A stretch of DNA of 44,303 bases from Actinomycetota bacterium (GTDB lineage: Bacteria > Actinomycetota > Actinomycetes > Nanopelagicales > Nanopelagicaceae), in assembly GCA_026393035.1 (NCBI GenBank), contig JAPLAY010000011.1, forward strand, positions 1 through 44,303. The letters run 5' to 3'. A program made the translations under genes and the position numbers. The notes below the pieces were generated by a model. The model searched no databases. It saw only the letters and a list, made by a program, of their open reading frames with translations, and was not told the origin of the DNA. Each line of letters begins with the position of its first letter. The first letter of the stretch is position 1. Positions 44,132 through 44,303 of the stretch are shown piece by piece.

Positions 44132-44207
44132 GCCCCCGTAGTCCAATGGCAGAGACAGAGGACTTAAAATCCTTCCAGTGTCGGTTCGAGTCCGACCGGG
44201 GGCACCA
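44132..44207 (+). tRNA. tRNA-Leu-like (anticodon TAA) with short class I variable loop
   Basis: The acceptor GCCCCCG pairs with CGGGGGC. A 3-bp D-stem GTC/GAC has a mismatched C-A fourth pair. The anticodon stem GAGGA/TCCTT encloses CTTAAAA, with anticodon TAA reading UUA. The variable loop CCAGT is only 5 nt. The T-arm GTCGG/CCGAC has the loop TTCGAGT. Discriminator A and an encoded CCA (44205-44207). The body is 73 nt (44132-44204). The 3-bp D-stem, A14 and A73 fit leucine identity, but bacterial leucine tRNAs normally have a long variable arm. Confidence 0.85.
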
Positions 44208-44226
44208 AAGTTAAAAAGCATTAATA

Positions 44227-44303
44227 TTAATAAAGCGTTGGCTTTAGATCTTTAGAGTTTTTGTAATGCCAACTTAGGCCAAGAACTTCAATCGGATGAT
44301 CGG
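44227..44303 (-). CDS. Possible C-terminus of an unidentified protein (5' part outside window)
   Basis: One minus-strand frame is open from the window edge to a TAA at 44227-44229. It encodes DHPIEVLGLSWHY, then KNSKDLKPTLY. The composition looks protein-like and the end would converge on the tRNA gene with about 19 bp between. The stretch is only 24 codons, so chance is possible. No family is recognised. The remaining bases 44208-44226 are AT-rich with the short palindrome TTAATATTAA. Confidence 0.35.
   Translation of the reverse strand, partial: DHPIEVLGLSWHYKNSKDLKPTLY

Overview
The window looks like a piece of chromosome from a small-genome, moderately low-GC actinobacterium, most like the freshwater acI / Nanopelagicales (Planktophila-type) lineage. 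That assignment is inferred. The actinobacterial evidence is the gene set (DUF3263, DUF3027, DUF2530, DUF501, SepX/GlpR-like protein, CtaG-CopD fusion, Pmt) and gene order that, from memory, follows the Mycobacterium block running from the 5-FTHF cyclo-ligase gene through moeA-like, rimJ, pmt, rsmI, metG, tatD, rsmA, ispE, glmU, prs, rplY, pth, mfd, mazG, eno, ftsB and DUF501 to ppx. The streamlining evidence is A+T-leaning codons, very short intergenic gaps, frequent 4-nt ATGA overlaps, no mobile elements, and absence of galU and rpfB from the places they hold in mycobacteria. No stretch longer than about 175 bp lacks a gene or RNA.

Layout. 1-4.4 kb: end of a DUF2867 oxidoreductase, DUF3263, a CIRCE-controlled solitary groEL, DUF3027, and a cold-shock-domain protein. 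4.2-6.3 kb (minus): pdxH-serC, a 26-codon membrane mini-ORF, then DUF2530. 6.4-8.8 kb: citrate synthase and photolyase. 8.8-12.9 kb (minus): membrane GGDEF protein, secreted coiled-coil protein, SDR and a saccharopine dehydrogenase-like protein. 13.1-16.5 kb: tRNA-Arg, purU, an MMPL transporter, a 38-aa acidic ORF and fmdB. 16.6-20.2 kb: CopC-like, CopD-CtaG and acyl-CoA dehydrogenase. 20.2-24.4 kb: 5-FTHF cyclo-ligase, then a MoeA/gephyrin-like gene, rimJ-like and a SepX/GlpR-like gene, then pmt on the other strand. 24.5-33.5 kb: a long plus-strand housekeeping run with tRNA-Gln. 33.5-36.1 kb: ppc on the minus strand. 36.2-44.2 kb: mfd, lipoprotein, mazG, eno, ftsB-like, DUF501, ppx and a tRNA with a UAA anticodon.

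Four points stand out. (1) The MoeA-like protein lacks the whole domain II and has a degenerate molybdopterin motif, yet sits beside rimJ and a SepX/GlpR-like membrane gene. It is best read as a minimal Glp-type FtsZ-linked scaffold rather than a molybdenum-cofactor enzyme. (2) Many start codons without a Shine-Dalgarno sequence have a TAnnnT hexamer exactly 12 nt upstream, the geometry of leaderless transcription. Two divergent gene pairs share only 32-33 bp between start codons. (3) The terminal tRNA has a leucine UAA anticodon but a short class I body. (4) The mfd and rplY leaders carry unexplained tandem hairpins.
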